From: Setomelanomma holmii
Lineage: Eukaryota > Ascomycota > Dothideomycetes > Pleosporales > Phaeosphaeriaceae
NCBI GenBank assembly: GCA_010015745.1
Contig: ML978243.1
Span: 80,883 to 144,882 of the forward strand
DNA: 64,000 nt
Reading direction: 5' to 3'
In this document: positions 1 to 10,576 of the stretch, one piece after another
Layout: each line of letters starts with the position of its first letter
Position numbering within the stretch: the first letter of the stretch is position 1
The notes under the pieces: generated by a model
Told to the model about the DNA's origin: nothing
The model's database searches: none
What the model saw: the letters and a program-made list of their open reading frames with translations, nothing else
Translations under genes and position numbers: made by a program

Positions 1-317
1 AACGGACATACAGCTGCCCAACAGGCTGCTCAGCCCCCCTCAGCCGTCCCAGCATCGAGCGGTAACACTGCTGCTCAGGTTGCACAGCCCGCAAGCAATG
101 TCGCGCCTGCCGCACCTCTCGCTAACTCTGGCGCAACTGGTTTGTTACAATTTGCGATCAATCGGCCTGCCCATTCACTAATGCAGATTTAGGAGCTACA
201 ACGTCCACCGCCCCAGTTACCGGCGCCGCTGCTCGCAAGCGTGAGGCACTTCGCCAGGCTGCACAGCCTGCTCTCACCAACGACGACCAGGAGGAGGAGC
301 TCGACCTTCTTGATTAA
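1..317 (+). CDS. 3' end of an Ala/Gln-rich protein gene (partial)
   Basis: The window opens inside a coding exon read in frame 1. The exon runs to base 139, followed by a 53-bp intron (140-192: GT start, CTAAT branch-like site, TTTAG end). The last exon, 193-317, ends at TAA. The visible protein is about 87 residues: Ala, Gln and Pro repeats, then a basic patch (ARKREALRQAAQ) and an acidic tail ending EEELDLLD. This looks like a disordered C-terminal tail. The low complexity prevents family assignment, and the 5' part lies outside the window. The continuous frame across the splice and the acidic end support a real gene; function unknown. Confidence 0.6.
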
Positions 318-958
318 GGGACTCGTAAATGCGCGGAATCTGGAGCATAATGTATTTGAAGTAGTGAGTTGATTGGAAGAATTGGTTGTATATACCACGG
401 TATGCATGTATAGTGGGAGCAGAAGACAACGATGCAGGTCTGGGACCGCAACGACGAACTGTCAAGACTTTCTTATTTGGTATGTACTGGTCGCGTTGTT
501 TGGTTGCGTAGTCGCTTGGGCTTGGGAACCCTGGTCTGTTACGCTCCTTTAGTAGTAATGATATGCTGATGTCCCGTGTTCTCTACACTCGAACCACGAA
601 CTCAACTTGTTGGCCTGCAGTATGACTTGTGGAGCGTATGGCAGCCTTACAGCCTCAGGCGTAGTCATAATAAGCTTTCGATCGACGCATAATAGACTAG
701 GGTGCGTTGTTTGGTGCGAGTCTGGGATCAGGGTGGGAGAGTTTCAGGCTTGTTTTATGTGGCGTGCGATGAGTTCACGTGTCATTCATGTCGCGCATCG
801 TCTACATCACACGCATTGTGATGGACTAATACTGCAAGCTCGACATATTGAATGTAACCTTGCTCGGAGTTGGATCGCGAGTGCTTCATTAGCCCCACGC
901 GCCAAGCTAAACACTAGTCACATCTTCCTTGTTACTTACATCTCCACCGTCGGCGCTG
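318..958. other. Intergenic, no gene seen
   Basis: Holds the 3' flank of the first gene. The one longer open frame here (607-1029, plus) has no ATG at its start, biased composition and no recognisable domain, so I see no gene. Confidence 0.4.
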
Positions 959-1471
959 CTATATTTCCTCAAAGCTGTGCTCAGAACTATATCCTCCTTC
1001 GTACCTTCCCATATTCCGCCACACTCTAATACTCTCAGTGGTCGAGTCTCGATCACGTGCTGGCGATGCCGCGGCACTTGTCGATCCCATCAATCTGTCA
1101 CCATCCTCTGACCTTTGAAGGGGTGCATTCGCCCGACTAAGCTCTCCCAATGGTCTCTGCAGTACGTGCCGAATTGCAGTCCCATTTTCGATCAGTATGA
1201 TCCAGCGATCTTGCTCAAGGTACTGTCGTAGCCTTGGTCGAGTGATGGAATCTGACGCGACTTCGTGGTGAAGAGACTCGAACTCGTTTCCTTCTTCTCG
1301 ACACGCTTCATCTATCATGTGTACGACATTGTCATTAGTGTAGATTCCAGTATGCTCACGCTGGAGTGACGGCGATGGGGGAGCTGATGATACTGGGCTC
1401 GTGGGCGAGTTTTCTGGAGGGTAGATGCCGGTACCCATATCCACGAAGTTCCAATCGATTGGGATGCCCAT
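959..1471 (-). CDS. Hypothetical protein, 170 aa, MGIP-type N-terminus
   Basis: A single open frame from an ATG in good context (1471) to the stop at 959. I do not recognise a family. The protein begins MGIPIDWNF, has a Pro/Ser-rich stretch (about residues 20-38), then a more ordered acidic middle (around residues 45-110, with RQYLEQDRWIILIENG) and a Ser/Arg-rich disordered tail. No signal peptide or membrane segment is visible. Its first residues match those of the small ORF starting at 2338 (MGIPTNWD), suggesting a local duplicate family. It lies in a gene-poor accessory area near transposon debris. It could be a lineage-specific orphan or the remains of a longer gene. Confidence 0.45.
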   Translation of the reverse strand: MGIPIDWNFVDMGTGIYPPENSPTSPVSSAPPSPSLQREHTGIYTNDNVVHMIDEACREEGNEFESLHHEVASDSITRPRLRQYLEQDRWIILIENGTAIRHVLQRPLGELSRANAPLQRSEDGDRLMGSTSAAASPARDRDSTTESIRVWRNMGRYEGGYSSEHSFEEI

Positions 1472-2040
1472 GGTTTGGACTTATTTACTTTCGCTAATAT
1501 GTAGAACGAAGGTCCTAGATCGAATACTGGATGTGTATCTTTGAGGAGAAGAATGTGGATGACAAAAGCAAACAAACTGAAGTTATAGTGTCTAAATTGA
1601 AGCTCGTGTCCAAGTGAAGCAGTGTGAGTAAATTGTCCAAGCATTCAACGCACAATACCGACGAGAATAGTGAATATAAATTATACACTGTTCACAGCTC
1701 CGCCATCATACTCAGTCTCTTTACAGAATCCTCGATTTCACAACCGATTCCCGTCCATTCTTCCAAACCACTATACTCAAATGTCCATTCCGTTCCATAT
1801 CACACTCCACCCTATCCCCGCCATTCTTCATTCTCACTTCTCGCAGCGTCAGCCGCGTCCGCTTCTTTACCCAACCTCCTCGTCTCTCTTCTCAACTCCT
1901 CACCTGCCGATGGTATTGTGCTTTGAGTGACGTGAATCACGGAAATCACACCTTGTGCTGTCTGACGATTTGCCGCTGTCACAGAACGTTCGTTACTACG
2001 CTCAGGTGGTGGTGGTGCGTCTTCGCGTCGTTGTCACAAT
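1472..2040. other. Intergenic, no gene seen
   Basis: Upstream flank of the 959-1471 ORF. The plus-strand frames at about 1624-1930 are Ser/Pro-rich low-complexity reading of C/T-rich DNA and show no domain. Confidence 0.35.
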
Positions 2041-2190
2041 CCGCAACAAGCAAGTCAATCCGTTCACCTTCAGAGACCCACTTACCTATCTAGTTAAGAA
2101 TTAAGCCTCTATAGGCAACTACTAGGCTCAAATAGGTAATCAATCAAGTCAAGCCAGACCTTCTGAGCCCCACTTAATTGCTTGTTGCGG
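2041..2190. repeat. 150-bp inverted-repeat element (MITE-like)
   Basis: A 13-bp sequence (ccgcaacaagcaa) at 2041-2053 returns as its exact reverse complement at 2178-2190. Inside lies AT-rich DNA with a second, weaker inversion (ttacctat / ataggtaa). The size and non-coding content fit a miniature inverted-repeat transposable element. No convincing target-site duplication is visible, so the class is unknown. Its right arm overlaps the 3' end of the minus-strand ORF ending at 2174. Confidence 0.4.
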
Positions 2191-2338
2191 AGTCTGGTCG
2201 TTGTCGGTCTTCACTCCCTCGCTCTGCTTCCCTCGCACCACCTTCATTCTGTATATTCGTAACCCCTTGCCCTACATTATTCTTGTCGTCGGATAAGGCC
2301 GCTTTAGCTCTCGTGTCCCAGTTCGTTGGGATGCCCAT
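2174..2338 (-). CDS. Small ORF, 54 aa, MGIP-type N-terminus
   Basis: The ORF starts at ATG 2338 and stops at 2174. The protein is short, polar and acidic, opening MGIPTNWDTRAKAALSDD, and resembles the 170-aa ORF at 959-1471 only in its first seven residues. The stop lies inside the right arm of the inverted-repeat element at 2041-2190, so the original 3' end may have been replaced by that insertion. It could be a truncated paralogue, a first exon, or chance. Confidence 0.25.
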   Translation of the reverse strand: MGIPTNWDTRAKAALSDDKNNVGQGVTNIQNEGGAREAERGSEDRQRPDSATSN

Positions 2339-2741
2339 GAAGTTCGCCTTTGACTTCGACGTGATCGAAGTTTGAAAGCGAAGGAGTTGTGTGAGAGTAT
2401 GGGCTGTTTTGAGTGCAGGGCTGCTCAAGGCTTGTTTCTGGGAAAGAGCATACATTGCATCGACATAAAGGAAAGATACTCGTCGAGAAATGCGAGAATT
2501 GAAGGCAGGGAAGTCATGGGGAGGAACGCGAGACATACAGTCCCCACCAGTTTTTATGGAGGTAGGTAGTCCCGACTGATGCTTCACCTCCAGATCAATG
2601 GAAGGCAAATTGCATTAATCATATCTATATTTCTCCAGGTCCATTCAAACTTCAACGAATTACCACACACAACACGGTCCACCTTCTGTCCAGCCTTGTC
2701 TCTATCCTGCTTCCAAGCCCTCACACCTCACCGCGTCCCGT

Positions 2742-2900
2742 TTACCCCTTCGTCACATTCAATCTATTGCACTCATTCACACCATTCGTCTTCTCCGCCG
2801 TCTCAGCCCTGAGCCTCTCCTGCTCCCTCAGCTTCCTTTCTCGTAGCTGTCTCGCATACTCATCAATTTGAGCCTGTGTAACGTGGCCGTCGTTGGACAT
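2742..2900 (-). CDS. Small charged protein, 52 aa
   Basis: Too short for ordinary gene finding. The frame starts at ATG 2900 and ends at TAA 2742-2744. The protein opens MSNDGHVTQAQIDEYARQLR and continues as a strongly charged Arg/Glu/Leu helix likely to form a coiled coil (about residues 8-36). No domain is recognised. The coding-like composition and clean start are the only support. It may be a microprotein or the first exon of a longer gene. Confidence 0.3.
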   Translation of the reverse strand: MSNDGHVTQAQIDEYARQLRERKLREQERLRAETAEKTNGVNECNRLNVTKG

Positions 2901-3117
2901 TACGGGTTTGAGCTTACACTTGGATTGAATGGTAGATCTGTTACTTTTGTTGGGTGTAGCGAGGAACTTGGGTCCAGATGTCGGTATCGTATTGATACAA
3001 TAAAGTTGACTTCGGTGCTATTGACGATGGCAGTTGCTTCGTTGCGACGCTGATACTGATAGTTGCCTGTGTAGTTGAGTAATTACTACACAAAGTCTGC
3101 ACATCAAAAATGATATA

Positions 3118-3161
3118 ACGTAGTTGGCAAGCGAGCGGGCCACCCCACCAACTCTGCGCAC
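3118..3161 (+). repeat. Left terminal inverted repeat of the pogo/Fot element
   Basis: Exact 44-bp inverted match to 4650-4693, flanked outside by TA. Confidence 0.92.
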
Positions 3162-3181
3162 TATCTTAACTCTTAACCATC

Positions 3182-4589
3182 ATGGCTCCACCACCTCAAG
3201 CCCAACTTTCTTCTTCTGAAGCTGATATACACCTTGCAATATCAGCTATTAATATGAAACAGATTCTGACTAAGAGACGTGCTGCAGAGACATCTGATGT
3301 TGCTTGAACGACGCTCCAGAGACGACGCGCTGGGAAACCTGCCCGACGCGATTGCTATCCCAACTCAAAGAGGCTTACCCAGCTAGAAGAGGAGGTGATT
3401 TTCAGATACATACTTGACCTAGACCAGTGTGGATTTGCGCCTACGTACGCAGCTGTACGTGATATGGCTGATAAGCTGCTTGCTGCGTGCGGCGCAGGCC
3501 AGGTTGGGCAGAAGTGGCCAGCCAACTTTGTCAGGCGTACAGACTCTCTCAAAACGCGTTTCAATCGATCGTACGATAGGCAGAGAGCTCTCTGCGAGGA
3601 TTCTGTGTTAATTAAGAGCTGGTTTGAGCTTGTAGAGCAGACAAAGGCCAAGTACGGCATCTGCAATGAGGATGTCTACAACTTTGACAAGGCTGGCTAA
3701 TGAGCTTGGAGTTGAGTGGCTAAAGCACTTTATTAGGCATACAGAGGGCAAGGTAATTGGGGCGCATAGGCTGCTCATCCTCAATGGCCATAAGAGCCAC
3801 CACTCTCTTGAGTTTTGAGAACTCTGCAAAGAGAACAATATCTACACACTCTGCATGCCGCCTCACTCATCGCATCTGCTGCAGCCTCTTGACGTTGGCT
3901 GCTTCTTGCCGTTGAAGCGCGCCTACAGCCGTGAGATCGAGGCTCTAAATCCGCCACCACATCAACCACATCAAAAAGCTGGAATTTCTGCCAGCCTTTA
4001 AGGCAGCCTTTGGGCGGTGGTTCACGTTAGCCAATATCTGCTCAGCCTTTCGAGGCGCAGGCCTTGTTCCTTTCCAGCCAGACGTTGTTCTATTAAAGCT
4101 GGATGTGCAGCTTCGTACGCCTTCACCAGCCGCTCTACCAGAGGCCGTCTGGGAGGCTCATACGCCGAGCAACGTACGTGAGCTTGAGGCTCAATCAACG
4201 TTAATACGTGATCGTGTGCGGCGGCACAAGAGCTCGTCGCCAGCCTCGATCATTGAGGCAATTGGCCAGCTCAAGAAAGGAGCAGAGGTGATAATGCTCT
4301 CAGCTGAGCTGATGCACGATTGGATCACCAGCCTTGAGAGAGCCAACGAGGCAGCAACAAAGCGCAGGCAGCGCAAAAAGAAGCGAATACAGAAGCAGGG
4401 GGTCTTAACAAAGGGGAGGGAGAGGACATACTTGCCCAGAAGGAGGCTGGCCAGCAGATGGAGCGTGAACAGCGTCAGGGTGGAGGGCAATCAGGCCTCA
4501 GCCGCCACGCTCTAGCGCACTGCAAGAGGTGCAGAGAGACTGGGCATAACTCACGTATGTGCAAAAAAGATACTATAGATACTACTTAA
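3182..4589 (+). pseudogene. Pogo/Fot-type transposase, broken and internally deleted
   Basis: The frame opens at ATG 3182 and is stopped by TGA at about 3305. Reading then resumes with an RRRAGKPARRDC-like segment and a helix-turn-helix region of the CENP-B/Tc5 type up to NFDKAG at about 3699. There the usual central catalytic segment is missing: the next recognisable part is NELGVEWLKHF (about 3700), then the DDE motif region ILNGHKSHHS and PPHSSHLLQPLDVGCF. The C-terminal part (4105-4513) is followed, after a frameshift, by a CCHC knuckle (CKRCRETGHNSRMC, about 4522-4563). The roughly 130-residue deletion, stops and frameshifts show a dead gene. Family assignment rests on these motifs and on the TIR/TA structure. 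Confidence 0.85.
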
Positions 4590-4649
4590 TCTACTGTATC
4601 AATATCTACAGATTACCTCATAATGTGGTGGAGTTGCACGCCTGTAGAG

Positions 4650-4693
4650 GTGCGCAGAGTTGGTGGGGTGGCCCGCTCGCTTGCCAACTACGT
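4650..4693 (-). repeat. Right terminal inverted repeat of the pogo/Fot element
   Basis: Exact reverse complement of 3118-3161, followed by the TA target site at 4694-4695. Confidence 0.92.
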
Positions 4694-5373
4694 TACTACA
4701 CTGGATTCATACCTCTTCGTACACCCTCGGTCCCCAACGACGATGTCCGCATCCACATCTTCGTAATTCACCACCTCGTCACAGGCTCGACTTGTAACGC
4801 TTAATGCACACAGCTCTTTGACCAGCCGTGAATTCACGGCGTGATTGTGATGTGCTACATCACAGAATCCGTGGCACGGTGCGTACATTGCACGGAGCAC
4901 TATTCAAGTCAACGCAATCACCAACGGGCTCCATCGAACACCGTACTTGGACCTTGAGCAAGGAGAGTGGAGTTCATTTACACATCCGCATCCACTTGTC
5001 CGGAAAGGTACTGCCAGTCAGGCAACTAGTTGCTCCGCAGATGCACATCTTACACAGAAGTATAAGACATTATGCACGTTGATGCCCATACTGATACTGG
5101 AGTCAAAGGTGAATGATAAGAGCCGAAGCGAAGATAAGAAGAGCCGACACTGCAAAGTTTTGTCTTTGATTTCTCGATTTGATTCATGATAGTTCTACAC
5201 CCAAGAAAATCCCCAAGAACATATGAAAGCCTTTTCAACATTCTACTTCTTCACCAACGCCATCTCATGCATCATCTCTATGCACTATTTTGGACTCCAC
5301 ATACTCCACTTTCATCCACTTTGCGCGGTCAAAGCCTGGCTTTCAAATCTGTATCTTGGGGGCCCGAGCGTAG
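4694..5373. other. Intergenic, no gene seen
   Basis: Between the transposon and the 3' end of the formaldehyde dehydrogenase gene. No coding frame with a recognisable product; expected to hold that gene's 3' UTR and terminator. Confidence 0.4.
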
Positions 5374-6984
5374 TTACTCGCGCATATTGACCACGCACCG
5401 AATGCAATCTCCCGCCTTCATATCCGAGAACGCTTGGTTAATCTTATCCAGCGGCTGGCGATGTGTGATGAACTCGTCGACCTTGAGGTCGCCGTTCATA
5501 TAATCAGCAACAAGGCCAGGAAGTTGTGTGCGGCCCTTGACACCGCCGAACGCGCAACCTTTCCATACACGGCCTGTAACGAGCTGGAATGGGCGGGTGG
5601 AGATTTCTTGTCCGGCGGCAGCGACGCCGATGATGATGGACTCGCCCCAGCCCTTGTGGCACGCTTCGAGCGCGGCGCGCATGACGTTGACGTTGCCTGT
5701 ACAGTCGAAGGTGTAGTCGCATCCGCCGTCGGTCATCTCGATGAGCTTCTCCTGGATGCTCTGGCTGCCGAGCTTGGTGGGGTTGACAAAGTCGGTGGCG
5801 CCGAATTTCTTGGCCCACTCCTCTTTCGCGTCGTTTACGTCGACTACGATGATCTTGCCAGCCTTGTTCTTGGCGGCTCCTTGAATGACGGATAGACCGA
5901 CACAGCCAGCGCCGAAGACGGCGATGTTTGAGCCCTCCTCGACACCACCCTTTCCAGCGGTGATGACGGCGGCTCCGTAGCCAGTGGTGATACCGCAGCC
6001 AAGCAAACAGGTGCGGTCCATGGGTGCCTTCTCGGTTATGGCGACCACTGAGATGTCTGCTACAACGGTGTACTGCGAGAATGTGGAGGTGCCCATGAAG
6101 TGAAGGAGGTCCTTGCCCTTGCACTTGAAGCGCGACGTGCCGTCAGGCATGACACCCTTGCCTTGAGTTGCTCGGATTTTGCCGCAGAGATTTGTCTTGC
6201 CGGACTTGCAGAACTTGCACTCTTTGCATTCCGGTGTGCTAGTATTTGTTAGCCGTGTGGTTCTGATATTGAGGATAGAGCGCGTACTAAAGTGCGACAA
6301 CGTGGTCACCAGGCTTCACGTTGGTGACGCCCTCTCCAACTGACTCAACGATACCAGCACCCTCGTGCCCGAGGACAATGGGGAAAGCACCCTCAGGGTC
6401 CTTTCCGGAGAGTGTGTATGCATCTGATTTGCGTCAGTCTGACTCTCTTCCCAAGATTCCCGTGGTCGCGCATGAGAGCATGAGACAGTAATGGGGACTA
6501 GTCCATAGGAGGAGCCGTTGAACGTACCGGTATGGCAGACACCGGTATAGTAGATCTGTATGCGCACTTCGTGTGCCTTTGGTGGCGCAACCTCGACATC
6601 CTCAATGGAGAGATCCTTGCCGGCTTCCCAGGCAACTGCGGCCTGTGCTATGTCAGTGCTAAATCATTGCAGCATGTCTCGGCCCATTGTCGTCATTCTT
6701 GCTCAGATCTCACTCCACCTTCCGAAGAGCTCCGCATCCTTGTGATTTCCCAATTGCCGTTATCTCCACGTTTTGCGGATCCGCACGCCAAGCTTGCGTT
6801 CAATTGTCGCGTTTCGGGATGGGAGCTCGACGAAGGTGCGCGACGAGGAAGTATGAGGATAGTGCAATGCAAACGTACCTTGCAGGTAATGGTCTATAGG
6901 TTCAATTGTTAGCAGAAGCTCGATATGACGTTATTGATGCCCTTCCAGAGCTCGACGTACCTTGCCTACAGTATCTGCGGACAT
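5374..6984 (-). CDS. SFA1: S-(hydroxymethyl)glutathione dehydrogenase (formaldehyde dehydrogenase, class III ADH)
   Basis: Oxidises the glutathione-formaldehyde adduct with NAD+, and in this family also reduces S-nitrosoglutathione; a cytosolic zinc enzyme. I assemble five exons: 6961-6984, 6879-6893, 6528-6642, 6288-6423 and 5374-6238, giving 384 residues, the usual family length. All junctions are GT-AG and keep frame. Visible marks are the catalytic zinc Cys in TGVCHT, GHEGAG, the structural zinc cluster (CKECKFCKSGKTNLC), the Rossmann glycine motif FGAGCVGLSV and the LGCGITTGYGA segment. The two tiny first exons (MSADTVGK, TITCK) match the family N-terminus. SFA1 is used as the orthologue name. 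A GFA-family protein, once linked to formaldehyde detoxification, is encoded at 39.5 kb, but the two are not adjacent. Confidence 0.95.
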
Positions 6985-7630
6985 GTTTGCTGTGAATCAG
7001 TGGGTATCTAAGTGTTTAGAGGAATTGGCGGCGGAACTAGCTTTTATAGACGACGGTAGTAAGATGAGATGCCAGCTGCGTATGCGAGTGCGGCTCCGTC
7101 AGTATTTATTCGGGGGTGTGGGGTTGCTCCGACAAAACCGTCATATGCCCCTCCATGCCCCTCATTCGCGGGCCATGTTCGGCATACCTGCGCGTCTGGC
7201 TCGCGTTTGAGGCTCAAGCTCGCATTACACTCGGATAAGGTCCAGATGTATGAATGCAGTAGTCCGCTGCCTGCGATTGGTCGTCGTCCTCGTTCAGTCT
7301 AAATGATCGGGGCATCTTAGCCAAATATGGGGAGTTGAGCACTCAGTGCGATGGTCTTGGCGGACGGGCGGAACCTATTTCCCCATGTGGAAGAGGTGTG
7401 CGAATGCTACAGATAGTCAATTACAAGCATAGCTGCACTGTGTACTCACATTGCAAGCAGAAGTTCAAGGTCGCAAAATCGATGCATGCTGTTGTGCTAC
7501 TTGAAAATCCAGACAATGGCAAATCGCTCCATGCAGACTTCCGGAAAGTTTTCCGATATCAGCGCCCAGTATCGAACGCCGGCAATGCAACCCAATCACA
7601 CTTCTCTCGATGCCTAGCCTAACTCTTGGC
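6985..7630. other. Intergenic: 5' flank of SFA1 and 3' flank of the AhpC/TSA-like gene
   Basis: No coding frame with a recognisable product. Because both neighbours are on the minus strand, it should contain the SFA1 promoter and the terminator of the upstream gene. Confidence 0.4.
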
Positions 7631-8712
7631 TCAGACAGTCGGGCTTCCGACCAGTTTCTTCGGATCTTCCTCTTCGACCTTCTCAGGTGTCGACTTCCGA
7701 GTATTGTCCCTCTCCGGGTCCTTCGCACCCTTGCTCTTGCTTCTCAACCTGCCCCAACTGAGACTCCTGCGCCCTGGATTGGTCTCTTTGATGCCGTGGC
7801 TCCATCGCTTCCGCATTGGCGGCCTTGTACCGTCCAGTCCAAGTAGATTCCTCAGGTCGACGACCTCTGCGTGGTCCCTGGTATTCTTCATCCTATGCGC
7901 CCACGTGCACTCGCCGTCCTCGAATAGAAATTCGCCACCAACTTGCTTGAAGTCGCCGCCCTTGAGCGCATTCTTGCCTGTTCCCAGACTCTGAAATATG
8001 CTCTGCACCGAGTTGATGAGCAAATTCGTGTGGATGTATGCGGGCTTCGGTCCGAGGTTGAGGGTGCGTGTCATGCCTAATATATCGTAGAGTTTGCGCG
8101 TGGGATCTGCGTAGATTGGAAAGTGACATGAAGTTGCCGCCTGGTACATCGGAATCAGCTCGGGCTTCCCGCAGCCGATGACTGTGATAAAAGTAGGTGT
8201 AGGCAGGGCGAGGAGGGCATTGGGCGTAATCGAGGATGACAGTGTGCGTAAATATTCCTGGCAGTTCTGTGTTGCGTTAGTACGTGCTTGGTAAGTACAA
8301 TGCGGATACTCACTCCACAGAAGAAGTGTCGTATGAAGATGATCAGCTGGCGTGGCGCAACGTGTGGCGCGTTGTACAGCTCCTTGAAGGGCCGACTCCC
8401 ACCCTTCTCGTCCAACACCAGCAGGTCGCCCACCCGCGCAAGGTCTTTCTCAGTTGGCAGGTCATCGTTCACGTCCACGTTGCCTTCAAAGTCCTCCTGC
8501 TCCTTTTGCAGGACTGGCGTCTGGCTTGTAGGCGAGAAGGGCGGGGTGGTGCCATCTGGCGCATCGGCGGACGTCGAGACTTTAGGTTCAGCTGTAGGGG
8601 CTGATACTGATGGTGGTGGTGAGGGTGGTTTCGTGCTCGTGCTGGTGTGCGCTGGAGTTGCGTCCGCGGCTGGCGGTGCAGTCGTCGTCGCCTTGGTCGC
8701 TGCAGTCTCCAT
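7631..8712 (-). CDS. AhpC/TSA-like (thioredoxin-fold) protein with disordered N-terminus
   Basis: Two exons (8314-8712 and 7631-8266), joined by a GTGAGT...ACAG intron, give 344 residues starting at METAATK; an apparent longer start upstream is not an ATG. Residues 1-80 are Ala/Thr/Pro-rich and probably disordered. From about residue 95 a thioredoxin-like fold of the AhpC/TSA_2 (PRXL2-like) type follows, with FIRHFFCGNCQEYL carrying the two-Cys CGNC motif across the splice site, then FPIYADPTRKLYDILGM. The C-terminal 60 residues are basic and polar. Members are thought to act in redox control, but the substrate is unknown. The joined motif makes the fold call firm; cellular role is inference. 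Confidence 0.82.
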
Positions 8713-9436
8713 CTTGATTGTGAGTATGTGCAAAGAAGAATTGCGCGTGGGGAAGTGGATTATTGTAAGCGCTCAGGTCCACGGGAGAGAGCTGTGCCGG
8801 AGCTAGAAAGCGCTGATGGTTCGTCGATCACTTGAAAGAGGCGGTGCAAAGCCGTGCACACGAGCTGAAGTGTGATTGATTGACAGGACTGTGCCGTCAG
8901 CAACAATAGAAAGCTGTGACTGTTCTGCAAAGATCTGAGACCGTGTACCTTCTTCAGCTACGGCCACGACATGCGCGACAAGTTTCAGAGTGCTTTCAGT
9001 GCGGACAGCCGCTACGTCAGCGGCTCCCGAAACTTGGAGTTAGTTCCCGCTGTCTTGTTAGCTCAGGGGCTGATTGGCTGAAGTGGAGCCATTCACAATG
9101 TGCAGCAACATTCATTTTCTGTGGCCAGGCTCAGCCGCGACGTTTGCGAGCTGGCTTTGGTCGACGGCGAGGTGGTGGCGCGAAGGAGTTGCTGACGGTG
9201 ATGCTTCAAATGTGTCTCAGGGTCCAACAGGGTTCTGCCGCTAAGCGATAAACCATCCAACCAGCGGCCAGAAGTTGTCACTTCCACCACCACCGATGTC
9301 AGGATTGCATACATTCCATGGACCTCGCCGACATTCAGACGAACTTTTGTGAATCTTGCAAAAATATTCGAGACCAGAATGAACCGACCTGAACGCCTGT
9401 TCACCATGTTTGATGCAAGTGCTGCCCACCAGCAAT
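8713..9436. other. Intergenic, no gene seen
   Basis: Contains the 5' flank of the AhpC/TSA-like gene and the 3' flank of the SET gene. Open frames here (for example 8916-9251) show no domain. Confidence 0.4.
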
Positions 9437-10576
9437 TCATGACACCTGAGCAAACTTCGCCTTGATGCGCTGAAGGACCTCATCATACCGGCTGAACTCG
9501 GGAAAGTCAGCGCCCTGGCAGTCTTTCTTGACCTGCACTGCTTTTGCTGCAGTTAGAACTGCCATCCTCAAATCGCCCTTCATCTCGCAGACAAGCGAGA
9601 TGTCGATGAACCTGCATGAGGTCAGTCTCGAAGTCCAGTCTGTGTGGCAGGATCAGCAAAAGTCTCAGCACGAACTTACACATTTGCCAAGCGAGCAGTA
9701 AAGTTACCCTCCTTCTGATGCAGCGCCGCCATCTTGAGCAGCTTCTCGACGTAGCCCTTCGTTTTGGCGCCATCCTCCAACCTCTTGCCTCTCAAGAAGC
9801 GCGTCTCCCTCTCCAGATCCTGCAACCGGAAACGTCGCTCAGCACTTTGATGCGCAAACGTGCTCTCGTCGTCCTCATCACCAATGCATGCACGACAGTC
9901 GCATGCGAAGCCGTAGTGCTTCAGCTCCCACGATCGCAGAATCTTATCGTGGATCATATCGCAGTACGACAACGTGATCTCTTCTCCAGCCTGAACTTCA
10001 TTCATGACGTGTATTGTCTCTTTGCCGATCGCTTCATTCCACGTGAAGCACGCATTAGGGTTGCAGCAGTGGTTGAAGCGCGCTGCATTCGGGAAGATGG
10101 CCGCGCCCTTGTTCATCTCCATGCAGTTTGTCTGGAAAATGCTGATGAGCGAAGCCTCTCCCCCGAGCCTCGCGTTGTGTTGTTCCTGGATGCGCTGTCG
10201 CTCGAGCGGCTCGACCGACTCGTGGATCCGCGAGGGCCAGTTCTTGGGATTCTGGCCATGGCCTGAGTGGAGCGTGAAGTATAGCTTCTGCTGCTTGGGT
10301 GACAGCTTGTCGAAGGCCTGCTGAATGTCGGACTGGAGGTAGTGAGCGACCGGTACGACGAGTAGCGGATCATCGGCCAGTATGCGAGTTCCGCGCTTGA
10401 TCGGCTTCAGGGCGAAGCAGCCGTAGCCCTTGCCATCGATTGCGCGAACCTCGTAGTAATCGTTGGCTAGTTGAAGCGTCAGCCGAAAGACCAACTGATA
10501 ATCGACGCTGACAAGACGTACGCGGAGCTGGAGGTATGCCCTTGTCGGTGATATTCGAGCCGTCGATGGTAGCCAT
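9437..10576 (-). CDS. SET-domain protein (SMYD/SET5-like lysine methyltransferase)
   Basis: Three exons (10522-10576, 9680-10466, 9437-9611) give 338 residues from MATIDGSN; the frame is kept at both introns. The SET fold is shown by an N-terminal GKGYGCFALKPIKRGTRIL segment, the catalytic-core motif RFNHCCNPNACF, EEITLSYCD, and a post-SET cysteine group CDCRAC. A C-terminal helical part (MKGDLRMAVLTAAKAVQV) resembles a TPR-like tail. These enzymes use S-adenosylmethionine to methylate lysines on histones or other proteins; the target is not visible. The third exon is supported by frame, a CATGCAG acceptor and its helical composition. Confidence 0.88.

Larger units (their letters stand above)
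3118..4693 (+). mobile_element. Degenerate pogo/Fot-type DNA transposon with 44-bp TIRs
   Basis: The element is 1576 bp, bounded by perfect 44-bp terminal inverted repeats (3118-3161 and 4650-4693, outer end acgtagttggcaagcgagcg) and flanked on both sides by TA (3116-3117 and 4694-4695), the Tc1/mariner/pogo target site. Inside are broken parts of a transposase with an N-terminal DNA-binding region, pieces of a DDE domain and a C-terminal CCHC zinc knuckle. The intact ends contrast with the ruined coding region: it is a non-autonomous copy that could still be mobilised in trans. Confidence 0.9.

Noticed and set aside
607..1029. 140-codon plus-strand frame
   Set aside because: Begins at TTG, Cys/Ser/His-rich composition and no domain; partly antisense to the 959-1471 ORF.
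5434..5895. 153-codon plus-strand open frame
   Set aside because: Lies opposite the SFA1 exon and only mirrors its codon bias; no domain.
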